Shown: positions 8,052 through 17,064, counted from the first letter of the stretch. The stretch: DNA of 64,000 nt from Effusibacillus pohliae DSM 22757 (GCF_000376225.1 NZ_AQXL01000128.1:1-64000); one strand, 5' to 3'. A program made the numbers and translations. The notes: generated from the letters alone by a model not told the origin.

Positions 8052-8294
8052 TTACGATTGTTTCGCAATCGCCTGTTCCGGTTGAAAGAGCGGAACAATC
8101 GAACCGGGAGCAAGATTCGGTTTCAGGTAGTCGTACGGGTTGGGCGACAACAAACGTACCACTCGGCCGCACCCCTGCCCGCACGGTTCGACGAGCATTT
8201 TCACACCTTGATACTCGGTTTCCATCCAGTTGCATTCCATCGAATCGTACCCTTCCAGCACCGTTTCTAGCGGGATCGCCGCCCAATGGAGCAT
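8052..8294 (-). CDS. ylzJ: YlzJ-like family protein
   Basis: This 80-residue protein is identified by its start (L-H-W-A-A-I-P-L-E), the central V-R-L-L-S-P-N-P-x-D-Y-L and its position between tepA and spoIIIE, as in B. subtilis. Function is unknown. Cys residues at C-N-W and C-G-Q-G-C-G are notable but not diagnostic. The start codon overlaps the tepA stop as TAATG, so it is translationally coupled to tepA. Confidence 0.85.
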   Translation of the reverse strand: MLHWAAIPLETVLEGYDSMECNWMETEYQGVKMLVEPCGQGCGRVVRLLSPNPYDYLKPNLAPGSIVPLFQPEQAIAKQS

Positions 8295-9079
8295 TATTGG
8301 ACAACTCCCATCGTTTTGTTTTGACGGTACTGTTCGATCAGTTCGTTCAGCTTCTTGATTGCATCTCCTAATCCGCCGATCTGGTCGATCAGTCCGTATT
8401 CGACCGCGTCCTTGCCGACGACAGTCGTGCCGATGTCGCGGGCCAGTTCGCCGGTTTTCAGCATCAGCTCGCGGAATTTTTCCTCACTGATGCGGGAATG
8501 TTTAGTGACAAACCGGATCACCCGCTCCTGCATTTTCTCCAGATACTCGAACGATTGCGGCACCCCGATCACGAGACCGGTCAACCGGATCGGGTGGATC
8601 GTCATCGTCGCGGTCTCACTGATGAAGGAATAGTCGGAAGCCACAGCGATCGGCACTCCGATCGAATGGCCGCCGCCCAGTACCAGCGTAACGGTGGGCT
8701 TGGACAGCGACGCGATCATCTCGGCGATGGCCAGACCGGCTTCCACATCGCCGCCAACCGTGTTCAAAATCACCAGAATCCCTTCGATTTTGTCATTTTG
8801 TTCGGCCGCCACCAGCTGCGGAATGATGTGTTCGTATTTCGTGGTTTTGTTCTGGGGCGGCAACACCATGTGGCCTTCTACCTGTCCGATCACCGTGATG
8901 CAAAAAATATTCGATTGATCCGCCGACGCCACCTGCGTCTGACCGAGCGTTTCGAGATTTTCAACGAGCGGGTTGCGTCTGTCATCCTTCGGCACGGGGG
9001 CAGGCGCCGGCGGAACGGGCACTTCCGGAGCAGGCGGGGTGTTGTTGATATAGCGCAGCATCCAGTTGTCGTTGTTCAT
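8294..9079 (-). CDS. tepA: ClpP-like protease TepA (YmfB)
   Basis: This 261-residue ClpP-fold serine protease homologue belongs to the translocation-enhancing protein TepA family, implicated in protein export and in degradation of small acid-soluble spore proteins in Bacillus. After a proline-rich N-terminus (about residues 15-35) the crotonase-like fold follows, with the nucleophile Ser in G-G-G-H-S-I-G and a His in M-T-I-H-P-I. There is no signal peptide. The frame runs open to 9142, but AAAGGAG precedes the ATG at 9079 and gives a family-like N-terminus. It heads the tepA-ylzJ-spoIIIE group downstream of the rnjB terminator. Confidence 0.92.
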   Translation of the reverse strand: MNNDNWMLRYINNTPPAPEVPVPPAPAPVPKDDRRNPLVENLETLGQTQVASADQSNIFCITVIGQVEGHMVLPPQNKTTKYEHIIPQLVAAEQNDKIEGILVILNTVGGDVEAGLAIAEMIASLSKPTVTLVLGGGHSIGVPIAVASDYSFISETATMTIHPIRLTGLVIGVPQSFEYLEKMQERVIRFVTKHSRISEEKFRELMLKTGELARDIGTTVVGKDAVEYGLIDQIGGLGDAIKKLNELIEQYRQNKTMGVVQ

Positions 9080-9140
9080 CGACTGGTCACTCCTTTTCCC
9101 TTCTCGCGTGTAGTATGATTCAGCCGTCGCGATTGCATAC

Positions 9141-9169
9141 AAAAAAAGCCTGATGTTTCCATCAGGCTT
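9141..9169 (-). terminator. Terminator after rnjB
   Basis: Minus strand AAGCCTGATG, GAAA tetraloop, CATCAGGCTT, then seven T; 14 bases beyond the rnjB stop. Confidence 0.95.
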
Positions 9170-9182
9170 GTCTGCTCCCTGT

Positions 9183-10850
9183 CTACACTTCCATGATGAT
9201 CGGCAGAATCATCGGCCGGCGGCGGGTCTGTTCATAGAGGTAGCGTCCCAGCGCGTCGCGCACGCCGTTTTTCAGGGAAGACCACTCGTTGACATTTTCG
9301 GCCACCATTTTGCCGAGTGTTTGCATCACGATCTTGTTCGCCTCTTCCAGCAGTTCCTCCGACTCCCGGACATACACAAAACCGCGGGAAATAATGTCGG
9401 GGCCGGACAGAATGGTGCCGTCCTGTTTCGACAGGGTGACCACCACGACCAAAATGCCGTCTTGCGACAGCAGCTTCCGGTCGCGCAGGACGATATTGCC
9501 GACATCGCCGACGCCCAGTCCATCGATCAGCACGTTGCCGGCCGTGTATTTCGGGCCTAACCGCGCTCTGCCACCCTGGAATTCGACCGAATCGCCGATG
9601 TCGACGATAAAAATATGGTCAGGATTAACGCCAGTACCGACTGCCAGTTCGGCATGACGTTTCAACATGCGGTATTCGCCGTGAACAGGGATGAAGTATT
9701 TTGGCCGAACCAAACTCAACATGAGTTTCAATTCTTCCTGACTTCCGTGACCTGACACGTGCACGCCGGAAACAGCTTGGTAAATCACGTTGGCGCCAAT
9801 TCGAAACAACTGGTCGATTGTACGAGAGATAAATTTTTCATTGCCCGGGATCGGTGACGAAGCGATGATCACCGTGTCGCCCGGCATCACTTCCACTTTG
9901 CGGTGGGTCGCCCGCGCCATCCGGGTGAGCGCCGACATCGGCTCGCCCTGGCTGCCGGTCGACAGAATCGCGATTTTATCGGCGGGCAGCTTATTCAACT
10001 CATCCGGATCGATCAGCGTGCCCGGCTTGATCCGCAGATAACCGAGATCGTGGGCAATCGTGATGTTGTTGACCATGCTGCGGCCAACGACCGCCAGCTT
10101 GCGGCCAAATTTTTCAGCCGCGTCGATGATCTGCTGGATTCGATGCAAGTTGGAAGCGAACGTGGCGATAATAATCCGCCGCTCCGCCGTCGCGAAACAG
10201 TCGTTGATCGTCTGCCCGACCACCCGTTCCGACATGGTGTACCCCGGCCGCTCCGCATTGGTGCTGTCAGACAGCAGCGCGAGCACGCCCCTCTGCCCCA
10301 GTTCTGCCAGCTTGTAAAAATCGGCCGGACGCCCGTCTACCGGTGTGAAATCGAACTTGAAATCGCCCGTATGGACGATCACGCCCTCCGGGGTGTCAAT
10401 CGCAAAGCCTACAGTGTCTGGAATGCTGTGGTTGTTGTGAAATGCGCTGACGGTGAAGTCGCCGCATTGGATTACGCTCTGGTTGGTGATGACGTTCAGT
10501 TTGGCGGTTTCCAGCAGGCCGTGTTCCCGTAGTTTCCCTTCGACCAGGCCGAGCGTCAGCCGCGTCCCATAGACGGGAACCTGCAGATGCTTCAACAGAT
10601 AAGGCAGTCCGCCGATATGATCCTCGTGTCCGTGGGTAAGGAAAACGCCCCGCACCTTCGCCTTGTTCTCAACCAGGTACGTAATATCAGGAATCACGAT
10701 GTCGATGCCCAGCATTTCCTCTTCCGGAAATTTCAGGCCGGCATCGATCACGATGATGTCGTTCCCGTACGCATAAACCGTCATATTTTTGCCGATCTCG
10801 CCAACTCCGCCCAACGGGATGATCGACAATTTGTTGTGTGTCTTGCTCAA
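9183..10850 (-). CDS. rnjB: Ribonuclease J
   Basis: This 555-residue metallo-beta-lactamase/beta-CASP ribonuclease has 5'-3' exo- and endonuclease activity in RNA decay and maturation. The zinc motif H73-G-H-E-D-H78 is intact and the length equals B. subtilis RNase J1/J2. The frame runs to 10940, but a TTG at 10850 preceded by GGAGGTG gives the family N-terminus ([19 protein letters not shown]). Position between dapA and tepA is that of B. subtilis rnjB (ymfA), the basis for the symbol; sequence alone does not separate J1 from J2. It has its own promoter and terminator. Confidence 0.95.
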   Translation of the reverse strand: MSKTHNKLSIIPLGGVGEIGKNMTVYAYGNDIIVIDAGLKFPEEEMLGIDIVIPDITYLVENKAKVRGVFLTHGHEDHIGGLPYLLKHLQVPVYGTRLTLGLVEGKLREHGLLETAKLNVITNQSVIQCGDFTVSAFHNNHSIPDTVGFAIDTPEGVIVHTGDFKFDFTPVDGRPADFYKLAELGQRGVLALLSDSTNAERPGYTMSERVVGQTINDCFATAERRIIIATFASNLHRIQQIIDAAEKFGRKLAVVGRSMVNNITIAHDLGYLRIKPGTLIDPDELNKLPADKIAILSTGSQGEPMSALTRMARATHRKVEVMPGDTVIIASSPIPGNEKFISRTIDQLFRIGANVIYQAVSGVHVSGHGSQEELKLMLSLVRPKYFIPVHGEYRMLKRHAELAVGTGVNPDHIFIVDIGDSVEFQGGRARLGPKYTAGNVLIDGLGVGDVGNIVLRDRKLLSQDGILVVVVTLSKQDGTILSGPDIISRGFVYVRESEELLEEANKIVMQTLGKMVAENVNEWSSLKNGVRDALGRYLYEQTRRRPMILPIIMEV

Positions 10851-10941
10851 AACTACACCTCCATCTTGATTGCTCGTACATTCGTTCGTGTGTTGCCCCC
10901 AGTTCGTGTTTACCAAAAACCCGCACCAGTCACTTGGCATT

Positions 10942-10971
10942 ATTATACATGAACCTCTGTCGCTGACACAA
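10942..10971 (-). promoter_or_regulatory. Sigma-A promoter for rnjB
   Basis: Minus strand TTGTGT, 18-base spacer, perfect TATAAT, giving a leader of about 85 bases to the TTG start of rnjB. Confidence 0.75.
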
Positions 10972-11000
10972 GATTCTATCCGTACTAGTATGCGCAGATG

Positions 11001-11023
11001 AAAAAAAGAGCCTGTACAGGCTC
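11001..11023 (-). terminator. Terminator after dapA
   Basis: Minus strand palindrome GAGCCTGTACAGGCTC followed by seven T, about 70 bases beyond the dapA stop. Confidence 0.9.
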
Positions 11024-11093
11024 ATGAGAAATCCACAGAAAAAATCGGTTCATGCGGCCTCCGGCCAGCAACAGCCAGACTGTTCACCACCCA

Positions 11094-11996
11094 TTACGAG
11101 GCGAGTAGTTCCGGGTGCCACTCCGCAAGCAGTTCACGCAGCAGCCCGACCATGTTTTCATCCGCTTCCACCAGCGGCAAACGGACGCCGCCCACCGGGA
11201 CGCCGATCAGATGGAGCGCCGCTTTCACCGGGGCCGGGCTCGGCATCAGGAACAATGCTTCAAAAATCGGCAACAGCCGATTGTGCAGTTCGGCCGCTCC
11301 CACCATGTCGCCGGTAACAAACCGGTCGATCATTCGTTTCATCGGCAGGCCGACCACATGCGAAGCGACGGAAACGATCCCATATCCGCCCAGCGCCAAA
11401 AACGGCAGCAGCAGTTTGTCGTCACCCGAATAGACGGTCAGATTTCGCGGTTTGTTGGCCATCAGTTTCAACACCTGGCCAAAATCGGCCGGCGATTCTT
11501 TGACCGCCACGATGTTCGGAATCTCCGCCAGACGCGCCAGCGTGGACACTTCGATGTTGACCGCCGTACGGCCCGGGATATTGTAGATCATGTTCGGCAG
11601 CGGGGTCGCTTCGGCGATCGCCTGAAAATGGCGATACAGCCCCTCCTGTGAAGGTTTGTTGTAGTACGGAGAAACGACCAGCAGCCCGTCGACCCCGCAC
11701 TGCTCCGCCTCTTTCGAGAGACGGACGGAAGCAGCCGTGTCGTTCGTACCTGTGCCGGCGATCACTTTCGCTCGGCCGTCGACCAGTTCGACCACTTTTT
11801 TGAACAGATCGAGCTTTTCGTCGTGCGACAAGGTCGGCGACTCACCTGTCGTTCCGACTACCACCAGCGACTCGGTGCCGGTCTGCAAGAGGTGTTCCAC
11901 CAGCCTCTCCAAACGCCCGTAATCGATTTGCAGCTGATCATTGAAGGGGGTCACCATTGCGGTAACCATTCTGCCAAAATCCAATCGGTCCACCAC
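11094..11996 (-). CDS. dapA: 4-hydroxy-tetrahydrodipicolinate synthase
   Basis: DapA condenses pyruvate and aspartate-semialdehyde, the first committed step to diaminopimelate, lysine and spore dipicolinate. In this 300-residue (beta/alpha)8 aldolase the Schiff-base lysine is K166 (V-A-V-K-E-S), with Tyr138 and Arg143 in Y-N-I-P-G-R-T and G-T-T-G-E-S at 48-53. The longest start is a GTG at 11996 with a poor ribosome binding site. A TTG at 11984, preceded by AGGTGG, would give M-D-F-G-R-M-V-T-A-M, closer to the family, and may be the true start. It is last in the dpaA-dpaB-asd-dapG-dapA cluster. Confidence 0.96.
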   Translation of the reverse strand: MVDRLDFGRMVTAMVTPFNDQLQIDYGRLERLVEHLLQTGTESLVVVGTTGESPTLSHDEKLDLFKKVVELVDGRAKVIAGTGTNDTAASVRLSKEAEQCGVDGLLVVSPYYNKPSQEGLYRHFQAIAEATPLPNMIYNIPGRTAVNIEVSTLARLAEIPNIVAVKESPADFGQVLKLMANKPRNLTVYSGDDKLLLPFLALGGYGIVSVASHVVGLPMKRMIDRFVTGDMVGAAELHNRLLPIFEALFLMPSPAPVKAALHLIGVPVGGVRLPLVEADENMVGLLRELLAEWHPELLAS

Positions 11997-12095
11997 CTAA
12001 GAGTAAAATCCCGAATTCGTTTTTTAAGATGCCCAAAAAGTACGCCAAACCACTGATGGTTGACTGATCACCCTTGATTCACATGCCCGCAAGCG

Positions 12096-13310
12096 TTATG
12101 CATGTAACCTGAACTTCGCGTGCAGGGCGCGCACAGCCTTCACCATGTCCTCCTCGCGAACGAGGCACCAGATCGTCGTATGCGAGTCGGCCGACTGCAG
12201 GACTTCGATCCCCTCCTCGGTCAGCGCCTCCATAATGGTTGCCATCACGCCCGGCACACCGGCGATACCGGCACCGACGGCCGAGACTTTCGCACAGTTG
12301 GGCAACAGCGCCGGATCAAACCCGGCGTTCCGCAAAATAGCAGCCGCTTTTTCGCTGTCCTGGTTGGGCACGGTAAAAGCGACGCCGGTCGGCGTGACCG
12401 AAATAAAATCGACCGAAATCCGATTGTCCGCCATCGCCTGGAACACTTTCAACTGGTTGCCGCCGGTCGGGGCGCAGTTCACCTGCACCTGTGTGAGGTT
12501 GGCCGTATGCGTGATGCCCGTCAGCACCTGATCCCGCATCGCGCGCGGTTCCATCCGGTCCAGTTCGGCCTGGCTGACGATCAGCGTTCCGTCGTCTTTC
12601 GACAGGGTGGAACGGACGCGCACCGGGATATTTTTCTGCATGGCGATTTCAACCGCCCGTGGGTGAATCACCTTGGCGCCCGAATAGGCCAGATTGCAAA
12701 TTTCCGCGTAAGTGACGGTGTGCAGTTTGCGGGCATCGTTTACCACTCGCGGATCGGCTGTCATAATTCCGTCCACATCGGTAAAAATATCCACGTACTC
12801 GGCGTTCAGCGCGACCCCCAGGGCCGTCGCCGTGGTATCGCTGCCGCCGCGGCCGAGCGTCGTGATGTCGCCGTTTTCAGCGGCACCCTGGAAACCCGCA
12901 ACAATCACCACTTTTCCTTGTTCTAATTCCTGCAAAATCCGCGTAGGAGTAACTGAGATAATCTGCGCGTTGGAATGGTCAGAATTGGTCAAGATCCCCG
13001 CCTGCGCGCCGGTCAGCACGCAGTTGTCATAGCCGCGCCCTCTCAGCATGGAGGAAAAGACGACAGCGGAGATCAGTTCACCGCATGACATTAAGAGATC
13101 TCTTTCCCGGCTCGCGCACTCATCCTGCGGATCCAACAGCCCGAGCAGAGTATCGGTTGCATACGGGTCTCCCTTGCGCCCCATCGCGGACACGACGACC
13201 ACAACCTGATAACCGGCTTTCATGGCGTCTTCAATATGACCGATTGCGAGCAGCCGATTTTCGCGGGTCGCCACCGAGGTCCCGCCAAATTTTTGCACGA
13301 TGATTCGCAT
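12096..13310 (-). CDS. dapG: Aspartate kinase (DapG type)
   Basis: This 404-residue aspartokinase I phosphorylates aspartate, the entry step for lysine, methionine, threonine and diaminopimelate. The kinase domain begins V-Q-K-F-G-G-T-S-V, and two C-terminal ACT regulatory domains start near residues 265 and 340 (V-S-A-V-G-A-G-I-A-G-V-P-G-V-M). B. subtilis DapG is feedback-inhibited by diaminopimelate; the same control is inferred from synteny. It follows asd by 12 bases, so the two are cotranscribed, and about 100 bases separate it from dapA. Confidence 0.96.
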   Translation of the reverse strand: MRIIVQKFGGTSVATRENRLLAIGHIEDAMKAGYQVVVVVSAMGRKGDPYATDTLLGLLDPQDECASRERDLLMSCGELISAVVFSSMLRGRGYDNCVLTGAQAGILTNSDHSNAQIISVTPTRILQELEQGKVVIVAGFQGAAENGDITTLGRGGSDTTATALGVALNAEYVDIFTDVDGIMTADPRVVNDARKLHTVTYAEICNLAYSGAKVIHPRAVEIAMQKNIPVRVRSTLSKDDGTLIVSQAELDRMEPRAMRDQVLTGITHTANLTQVQVNCAPTGGNQLKVFQAMADNRISVDFISVTPTGVAFTVPNQDSEKAAAILRNAGFDPALLPNCAKVSAVGAGIAGVPGVMATIMEALTEEGIEVLQSADSHTTIWCLVREEDMVKAVRALHAKFRLHA

Positions 13311-13322
13311 TGGGTCCTCCTG

Positions 13323-14360
13323 TTACTTGGATTTCACCATATATTCGGCTATTTGTACCGCGTTCAGAGCGGCTCCTTTCAGCACGTTATCCGATACGAT
13401 CCACATGTTCAGGCCGCGCGGATGGAACAGATCGCGGCGAATCCTGCCGACAAATGTGTCGTACCGGCCTTCCGCATCGATTGCCATCGGATATTCCTGT
13501 TCCGCCAGGTTGTCGACCACTTTGACGCCCGGCGCCGATTCCAGCAGCGACCGTACTTCCGCCAGGTCAAACGGCTTGCGCGTTTCCACATAGACCGACT
13601 CGGAATGTCCGTAGAAAACGGGGATCCGGACGCACGTGGCCGTGATCTGAATCGAATCGTCGCCAAAAATCTTGCGCGTTTCGTTCACCATTTTCATCTC
13701 TTCGCGGGTGAACCCATTTTCTTCGAACACATCGATCTGCGGAATCGCATTGAAGGCGATTGGGTGATGTTTCGGCAGGGATTTCACCGGCAGCACCTGC
13801 GGGTTAGCCGGTTGTCGGTCCAGCACAGCCCGCGTCTGCTCGCGCAGTTCATCAATCGCCGCTTGGCCGGAACCGGAGACCGCCTGATACGTCGAAACGA
13901 TGATTCGGTCGATTCCGTAGGCATCATAAATCGGCTTGAGGGCCACCACCATCTGAATGGTGGAGCAGTTCGGGTTGGCGATGATGCCTCTGTGCTGCGA
14001 AATTTTATGAGCGTTGACTTCCGGCACGACGAGAGGAACTTCCGGCAGCATCCGGAACGCGCTGGTGTTGTCGATCACCACCGCTCCCCGCTCGACAGCC
14101 GCCGGAGCCAGTTTTTCGGAGACAGATCCGCCTGCGGAAAACAGGGCAAAATCGATACCGACAAACGCTTCCGGAGTCGCTTCTTGAACGGTGTACGTGT
14201 TGCCTTGGAAGGTTACCTGTTGTCCTGCCGATCTGGCGGACGCCAAAGGACGCAGTTCCCCCACCGGAAAGCTACGTTTTTCGAGCGTCTCCAACATCTT
14301 TTGTCCAACCGCACCTGTAGCCCCAACGACTGCTACATTGTAAAGCTTTTTCCTCTCCAT
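13323..14360 (-). CDS. asd: Aspartate-semialdehyde dehydrogenase
   Basis: Asd reduces aspartyl phosphate to the semialdehyde used by DapA and homoserine dehydrogenase. The 345-residue protein has the NADP-binding G-A-T-G-A-V-G at 13-19 and catalytic Cys132 in N-P-N-C-S-T-I-Q. The frame extends to 14519, but the ATG at 14360 follows GAAGGAG and starts exactly where family members do. A leader of up to 185 bases separates it from dpaB and contains a 7-bp GC-rich hairpin. It is part of the precursor cluster feeding dipicolinate synthesis in the sporulating mother cell. Confidence 0.96.
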   Translation of the reverse strand: MERKKLYNVAVVGATGAVGQKMLETLEKRSFPVGELRPLASARSAGQQVTFQGNTYTVQEATPEAFVGIDFALFSAGGSVSEKLAPAAVERGAVVIDNTSAFRMLPEVPLVVPEVNAHKISQHRGIIANPNCSTIQMVVALKPIYDAYGIDRIIVSTYQAVSGSGQAAIDELREQTRAVLDRQPANPQVLPVKSLPKHHPIAFNAIPQIDVFEENGFTREEMKMVNETRKIFGDDSIQITATCVRIPVFYGHSESVYVETRKPFDLAEVRSLLESAPGVKVVDNLAEQEYPMAIDAEGRYDTFVGRIRRDLFHPRGLNMWIVSDNVLKGAALNAVQIAEYMVKSK

Positions 14361-14545
14361 CAACAGCAACTCCTTCAACATACTTTTCGCCGACCGTGGC
14401 TCGAACACCCTGCCGATCAACGAAATTTTTGCAGCTTGTGCAGAGTACCAATACACGCCGGCCGTTTCGCGCCAGTCGCGCCATGACGGGGAGCCTGACA
14501 GCTCCCCATAGCATTGCACCTGGCTCCCGGTTATGCCGGCGCAGT

Positions 14546-15139
14546 CTACTTTTTATATCGTTCGATCAGAACGGGCTGCAGTTGTTTCTTCTCCAGTGCA
14601 GCTTCCAATGTGGCGTAGACCAGGTCCATGTTCGCCACCAGGGAGTTCATCTTTTTAAAGGGATCATCCTGACCAAATGGTACCATAAAAATATTCTTTG
14701 CGGACATTAATTTTGCAATGTTCGACATGTTCAACCCCAAACCGTCATTGGTCGAGATCGCCAAGACCACCGGCCGATCATTGCGCATCGTCGCTTTCGC
14801 AGCCATCAAAACGGGCGAATCGGTCATCGCGTTCGCCAACCGGGAGATCGTGTTGCCTGTGCAGGGGGCGATCAACAGGGCGTCCAGCAGCCTGCTAGGG
14901 CCCAGCGGTTCCGCCTCGACGATCGAAGTGATCGGCTTGCGACCGGTGATCTGCTCGATTTCCGCAATCCAGGCGTCCGCTTGCGCGAAGCGGGTATCGG
15001 TGGTTTGCACCGTATAGGAAACAATCGGGATGACGTTCACCCCTAACTCGACCAACTTTTTCATGACCGGGCGAATCTCGTCGTATGTGCAATGAGAACC
15101 GGTGATTGCAACACCGATCGTCTTGCCCTTCAGTTCCAT
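14546..15139 (-). CDS. dpaB: Dipicolinate synthase subunit B
   Basis: DpaB (SpoVFB) is the flavoprotein-like subunit of dipicolinate synthase, which oxidises dihydrodipicolinate to dipicolinic acid in the mother cell; dipicolinate-Ca gives spores heat resistance. The 197-residue protein starts with G-V-A-I-T-G-S-H-C-T-Y and contains the flavin-binding-like A-P-C-T-G-N-T-I-S-R-L-A-N near 110-122. It follows dpaA by 15 bases with its own ribosome binding site. The substrate comes from DapA encoded downstream in the same cluster. Confidence 0.96.
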   Translation of the reverse strand: MELKGKTIGVAITGSHCTYDEIRPVMKKLVELGVNVIPIVSYTVQTTDTRFAQADAWIAEIEQITGRKPITSIVEAEPLGPSRLLDALLIAPCTGNTISRLANAMTDSPVLMAAKATMRNDRPVVLAISTNDGLGLNMSNIAKLMSAKNIFMVPFGQDDPFKKMNSLVANMDLVYATLEAALEKKQLQPVLIERYKK

Positions 15140-15154
15140 GCTGTTCCCCCCAGG

Positions 15155-16033
15155 CTATGCGTGATCCAAAACGAGCCGGCAGATCGTTTTGGCCATGATC
15201 TGGCCCGCCGTCTTGGGTGCAACGATCCCTGGCAGGCTGGGAGCAAGCAGCGCTTTGATGCCTCTTTTTTCGGCAAACCGGAAATCGGTGCCGCCCGGAC
15301 TCGACGCGATGTCGATGATGACGCACGTTTTCTGCATGCGGGACAAAACTTCCGATGTGACGACCGGTGCGGGAATCGTGTTAAACACGATATCCACCTG
15401 CTGCAGCTCCCGGTTGATCTGGGACAGCGGGAACGCCTGAAACCCCATCTCATAGATTCTCGCAAGATCGGATTCTTTGCGCGCCCCGACCTTCACTCTC
15501 GCCCCGATCCCGGCACACATGCGGGCGATCGTCATGCCGCAACGGCCGAAGCCGAGCACCGCCACATCGGAACCATGAATGGTAAAATCGGTGTTTTCCA
15601 TCGCCATTTGAATGGCCCCTTCGGCCGATGGAATCGAGTTCAAAATGGCCACTTCATCCAGTTCCATCAGCTTGATCAGCTTCAATCCGTGCCGGCGGCA
15701 CGCTTCCGTCAGGACGGTCCGGGCGATGCCGGTGAAAATCTTGCATTTTTTCGAGAGGGCGGCAAAATGCTCGTCGGTCAACACAACCGGCCGAGCGGAA
15801 TAGCGGGAGCTGATCGTCCAATCCTCGCTCATTCCGGTGACCGGCAGGATCAGTGCATCCAAATCCTGCAGAACATCGACTGACAGGTTGGTTTTCACAG
15901 CGTCTGCCATCTTCAGTTCCAGGTCGTCAAATCCGATCAGGTACACGGAGGCGTCCAAATCGAGGGCGTGCTGAATCACTTCGATGATCCGCGCGTCTCC
16001 GCCCAGGAACGCCATCTTAATACCTGTTAACAT
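15155..16033 (-). CDS. dpaA: Dipicolinate synthase subunit A
   Basis: DpaA (SpoVFA) is the NAD(P)-binding subunit of dipicolinate synthase. The 292-residue protein has an N-terminal domain beginning F-L-G-G-D-A-R and a Rossmann motif V-L-G-F-G-R-C-G near residues 160-167, as in the DpaA/SpoVFA family. It starts at an ATG with AAAGGGG upstream. It is the first gene of the dpaA-dpaB-asd-dapG-dapA run, and a promoter-like sequence lies 23-50 bases above the start. In B. subtilis the gene is under sigma-K; here the visible boxes look more like sigma-A, which is odd. Confidence 0.96.
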   Translation of the reverse strand: MLTGIKMAFLGGDARIIEVIQHALDLDASVYLIGFDDLELKMADAVKTNLSVDVLQDLDALILPVTGMSEDWTISSRYSARPVVLTDEHFAALSKKCKIFTGIARTVLTEACRRHGLKLIKLMELDEVAILNSIPSAEGAIQMAMENTDFTIHGSDVAVLGFGRCGMTIARMCAGIGARVKVGARKESDLARIYEMGFQAFPLSQINRELQQVDIVFNTIPAPVVTSEVLSRMQKTCVIIDIASSPGGTDFRFAEKRGIKALLAPSLPGIVAPKTAGQIMAKTICRLVLDHA

Positions 16034-16055
16034 GGTGACTGACCCCTTTCACATC

Positions 16056-16083
16056 ATTGTACGCGAAACAGGCGAAAATTCAA
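16056..16083 (-). promoter_or_regulatory. Promoter-like sequence upstream of dpaA
   Basis: Minus strand TTGAAT, 16-base spacer, TACAAT. The match is good for sigma-A. The -10 with flanking CG also resembles the sporulation mother-cell consensus CATACAAT at seven of eight positions, but no correctly spaced sigma-E/K -35 box was found. Confidence 0.5.
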
Positions 16084-16202
16084 GGTAAAATCTGTTTCAA
16101 AAGCGTAAATCGGCGCCAGTCTGGCTTGCTCCCGCGCCGGTTCGTTGCACGTGCTGCATACTATGCAAACGCCCAGACGTTGGTGACAACCTGCACGGCG
16201 CC

Positions 16203-16460
16203 TCACTTGCGATCCGACTGCTTGTGGTTGAGATCCAGCAGGATCATGTCCGCTCCGATTTTTCGCACCGCTTCCCACGGCACCGACTGTTCGTCCTGTT
16301 TCTTGCCAAATCCGAAACGCCGGACGTTTTCCGGCAAAATCAGATAGCCGATCTTCCCCGTTTCCGTATCGATCCACAGATCGGCATCATGCAGTTGCCC
16401 GATTTTTTGCCCGTTATGTAAGTCGATCAGTTCCCGGCCCGCCAACTCGCTGAGTCGCAT
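16203..16460 (-). CDS. ymxH: YlmC/YmxH-family sporulation protein (PRC-barrel)
   Basis: This 85-residue PRC-barrel-like protein has R-L-S-E-L-A-G-R-E at the start, followed by I-G-Q-L-x-D-A-D and a central G-Y-L-I-L-P. Family members (YlmC, YmxH) are found in spore formers, with unproven roles. Two ATGs compete: GGAGG is three bases from the first (16466) and nine from the second, so 16460 is preferred. It lies 170 bases upstream of dpaA, as in B. subtilis, where ymxH precedes spoVFA. Confidence 0.9.
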   Translation of the reverse strand: MRLSELAGRELIDLHNGQKIGQLHDADLWIDTETGKIGYLILPENVRRFGFGKKQDEQSVPWEAVRKIGADMILLDLNHKQSDRK

Positions 16461-16650
16461 GCGCATCCACCTCCGCAACGATCATTCGCACAGAACGTTC
16501 CGTTATTTTGTATGCGCCGGAGCGGGCAAAAAGTCCTGAAACGGACGGTGTGGGAAAGTGACGAATGGCTCGGTTTCCAAACATCGGCGAAAGCACATTC
16601 GGCTGTTCGGTTAAATGATGATCCCGAAGAAATTAGCGTGGTTAGGAGGA

Positions 16651-16680
16651 TTGTAGAGGCGAACCTTCCGTTAGTATAAT
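16651..16680 (+). promoter_or_regulatory. Sigma-A promoter for the small toxin-like gene
   Basis: TTGTAG, 18-base spacer, perfect TATAAT on the plus strand, with a leader of about 60 bases to the toxin ATG. Confidence 0.65.
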
Positions 16681-16749
16681 ATCCCTGTACAATAGAAGCG
16701 GCTCCTCAAGCGTGACCGACTCATCCCCTGACGGAAAGGGGGTGGGGCC

Positions 16750-16833
16750 ATGACAGTATACGAGGCACTGTCCCTGATGATCGTATTCGGGATCTTGGTG
16801 GCGACGATACTGTCTGACAGAAAAAAGAAGTAG
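16750..16833 (+). CDS. Putative holin-like / type I toxin peptide (27 aa)
   Basis: A 27-residue hydrophobic peptide starts M-T-V-Y-E-A-L-S-L-M, has one membrane helix and ends D-R-K-K-K. This closely resembles the putative holin-like toxin peptides (TxpA/BsrG-like) of Firmicute type I toxin-antitoxin systems. The strong ribosome binding site AAAGGGGGTGG can pair with an upstream ATCCCC, which would sequester it, a known trait of such mRNAs. It is the only plus-strand gene in the central 50 kb, with its own promoter and a long 3' stem-loop. The toxin activity and the antisense antitoxin are inferred. It is too short for most gene finders. Confidence 0.75.
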   Translation: MTVYEALSLMIVFGILVATILSDRKKK

Positions 16834-16873
16834 GTCACCCTTGAGCTTTTTGACAACACCAAGGTGACCTACT
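16828..16873. terminator. Long stem-loop after the toxin-like gene, possible bidirectional terminator
   Basis: AAGTAGGTCACCCTTG pairs with CAAGGTGACCTACT around a loop of about 15 bases; the left arm overlaps the stop codon. On the minus strand the stem is followed by TTCTTTTTT, so it would terminate an antisense RNA; on the plus strand the T run is weak (CATTTTGG). Confidence 0.7.
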
Positions 16874-17064
16874 CATTTTGGTCAGTTGAGCCGGCCCCTT
16901 AGGGGCGACTATACGCTCCCTGGGTGACGGCCAAGTACCGGTTGCGAAACCCTGCTTCCCGGGCGGAGAACCTGACCGTCGCATTCCTTACTGTGAAGCC
17001 GGCGACAGACATCAACGTTGACTGGGAAGGGCGGGAGATACCCGTCGTTTCCTGCTTGATCCGT

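Noticed and set aside
7909-8304. N-terminal extension of spoIIIE by 132 codons
   Set aside because: It overlaps ylzJ and has no family similarity; the ATG at 7908 has a ribosome binding site and gives normal length.
12020-12090. Possible degenerate palindrome copy and promoter upstream of dapA (CCCAAAAAGTACGCC; TTGGCG ... TAAAAA)
   Set aside because: Similarity too weak, arms do not pair, and promoter boxes poor.
11997-12095. Lysine riboswitch or other known riboswitch in the dap cluster
   Set aside because: The gap is too short for a lysine riboswitch and no conserved core was seen.
14361-14519. N-terminal extension of asd
   Set aside because: Family proteins begin at the M-E-R-K-K site; the upstream frame has no similarity and the ribosome binding site fits the ATG at 14360.
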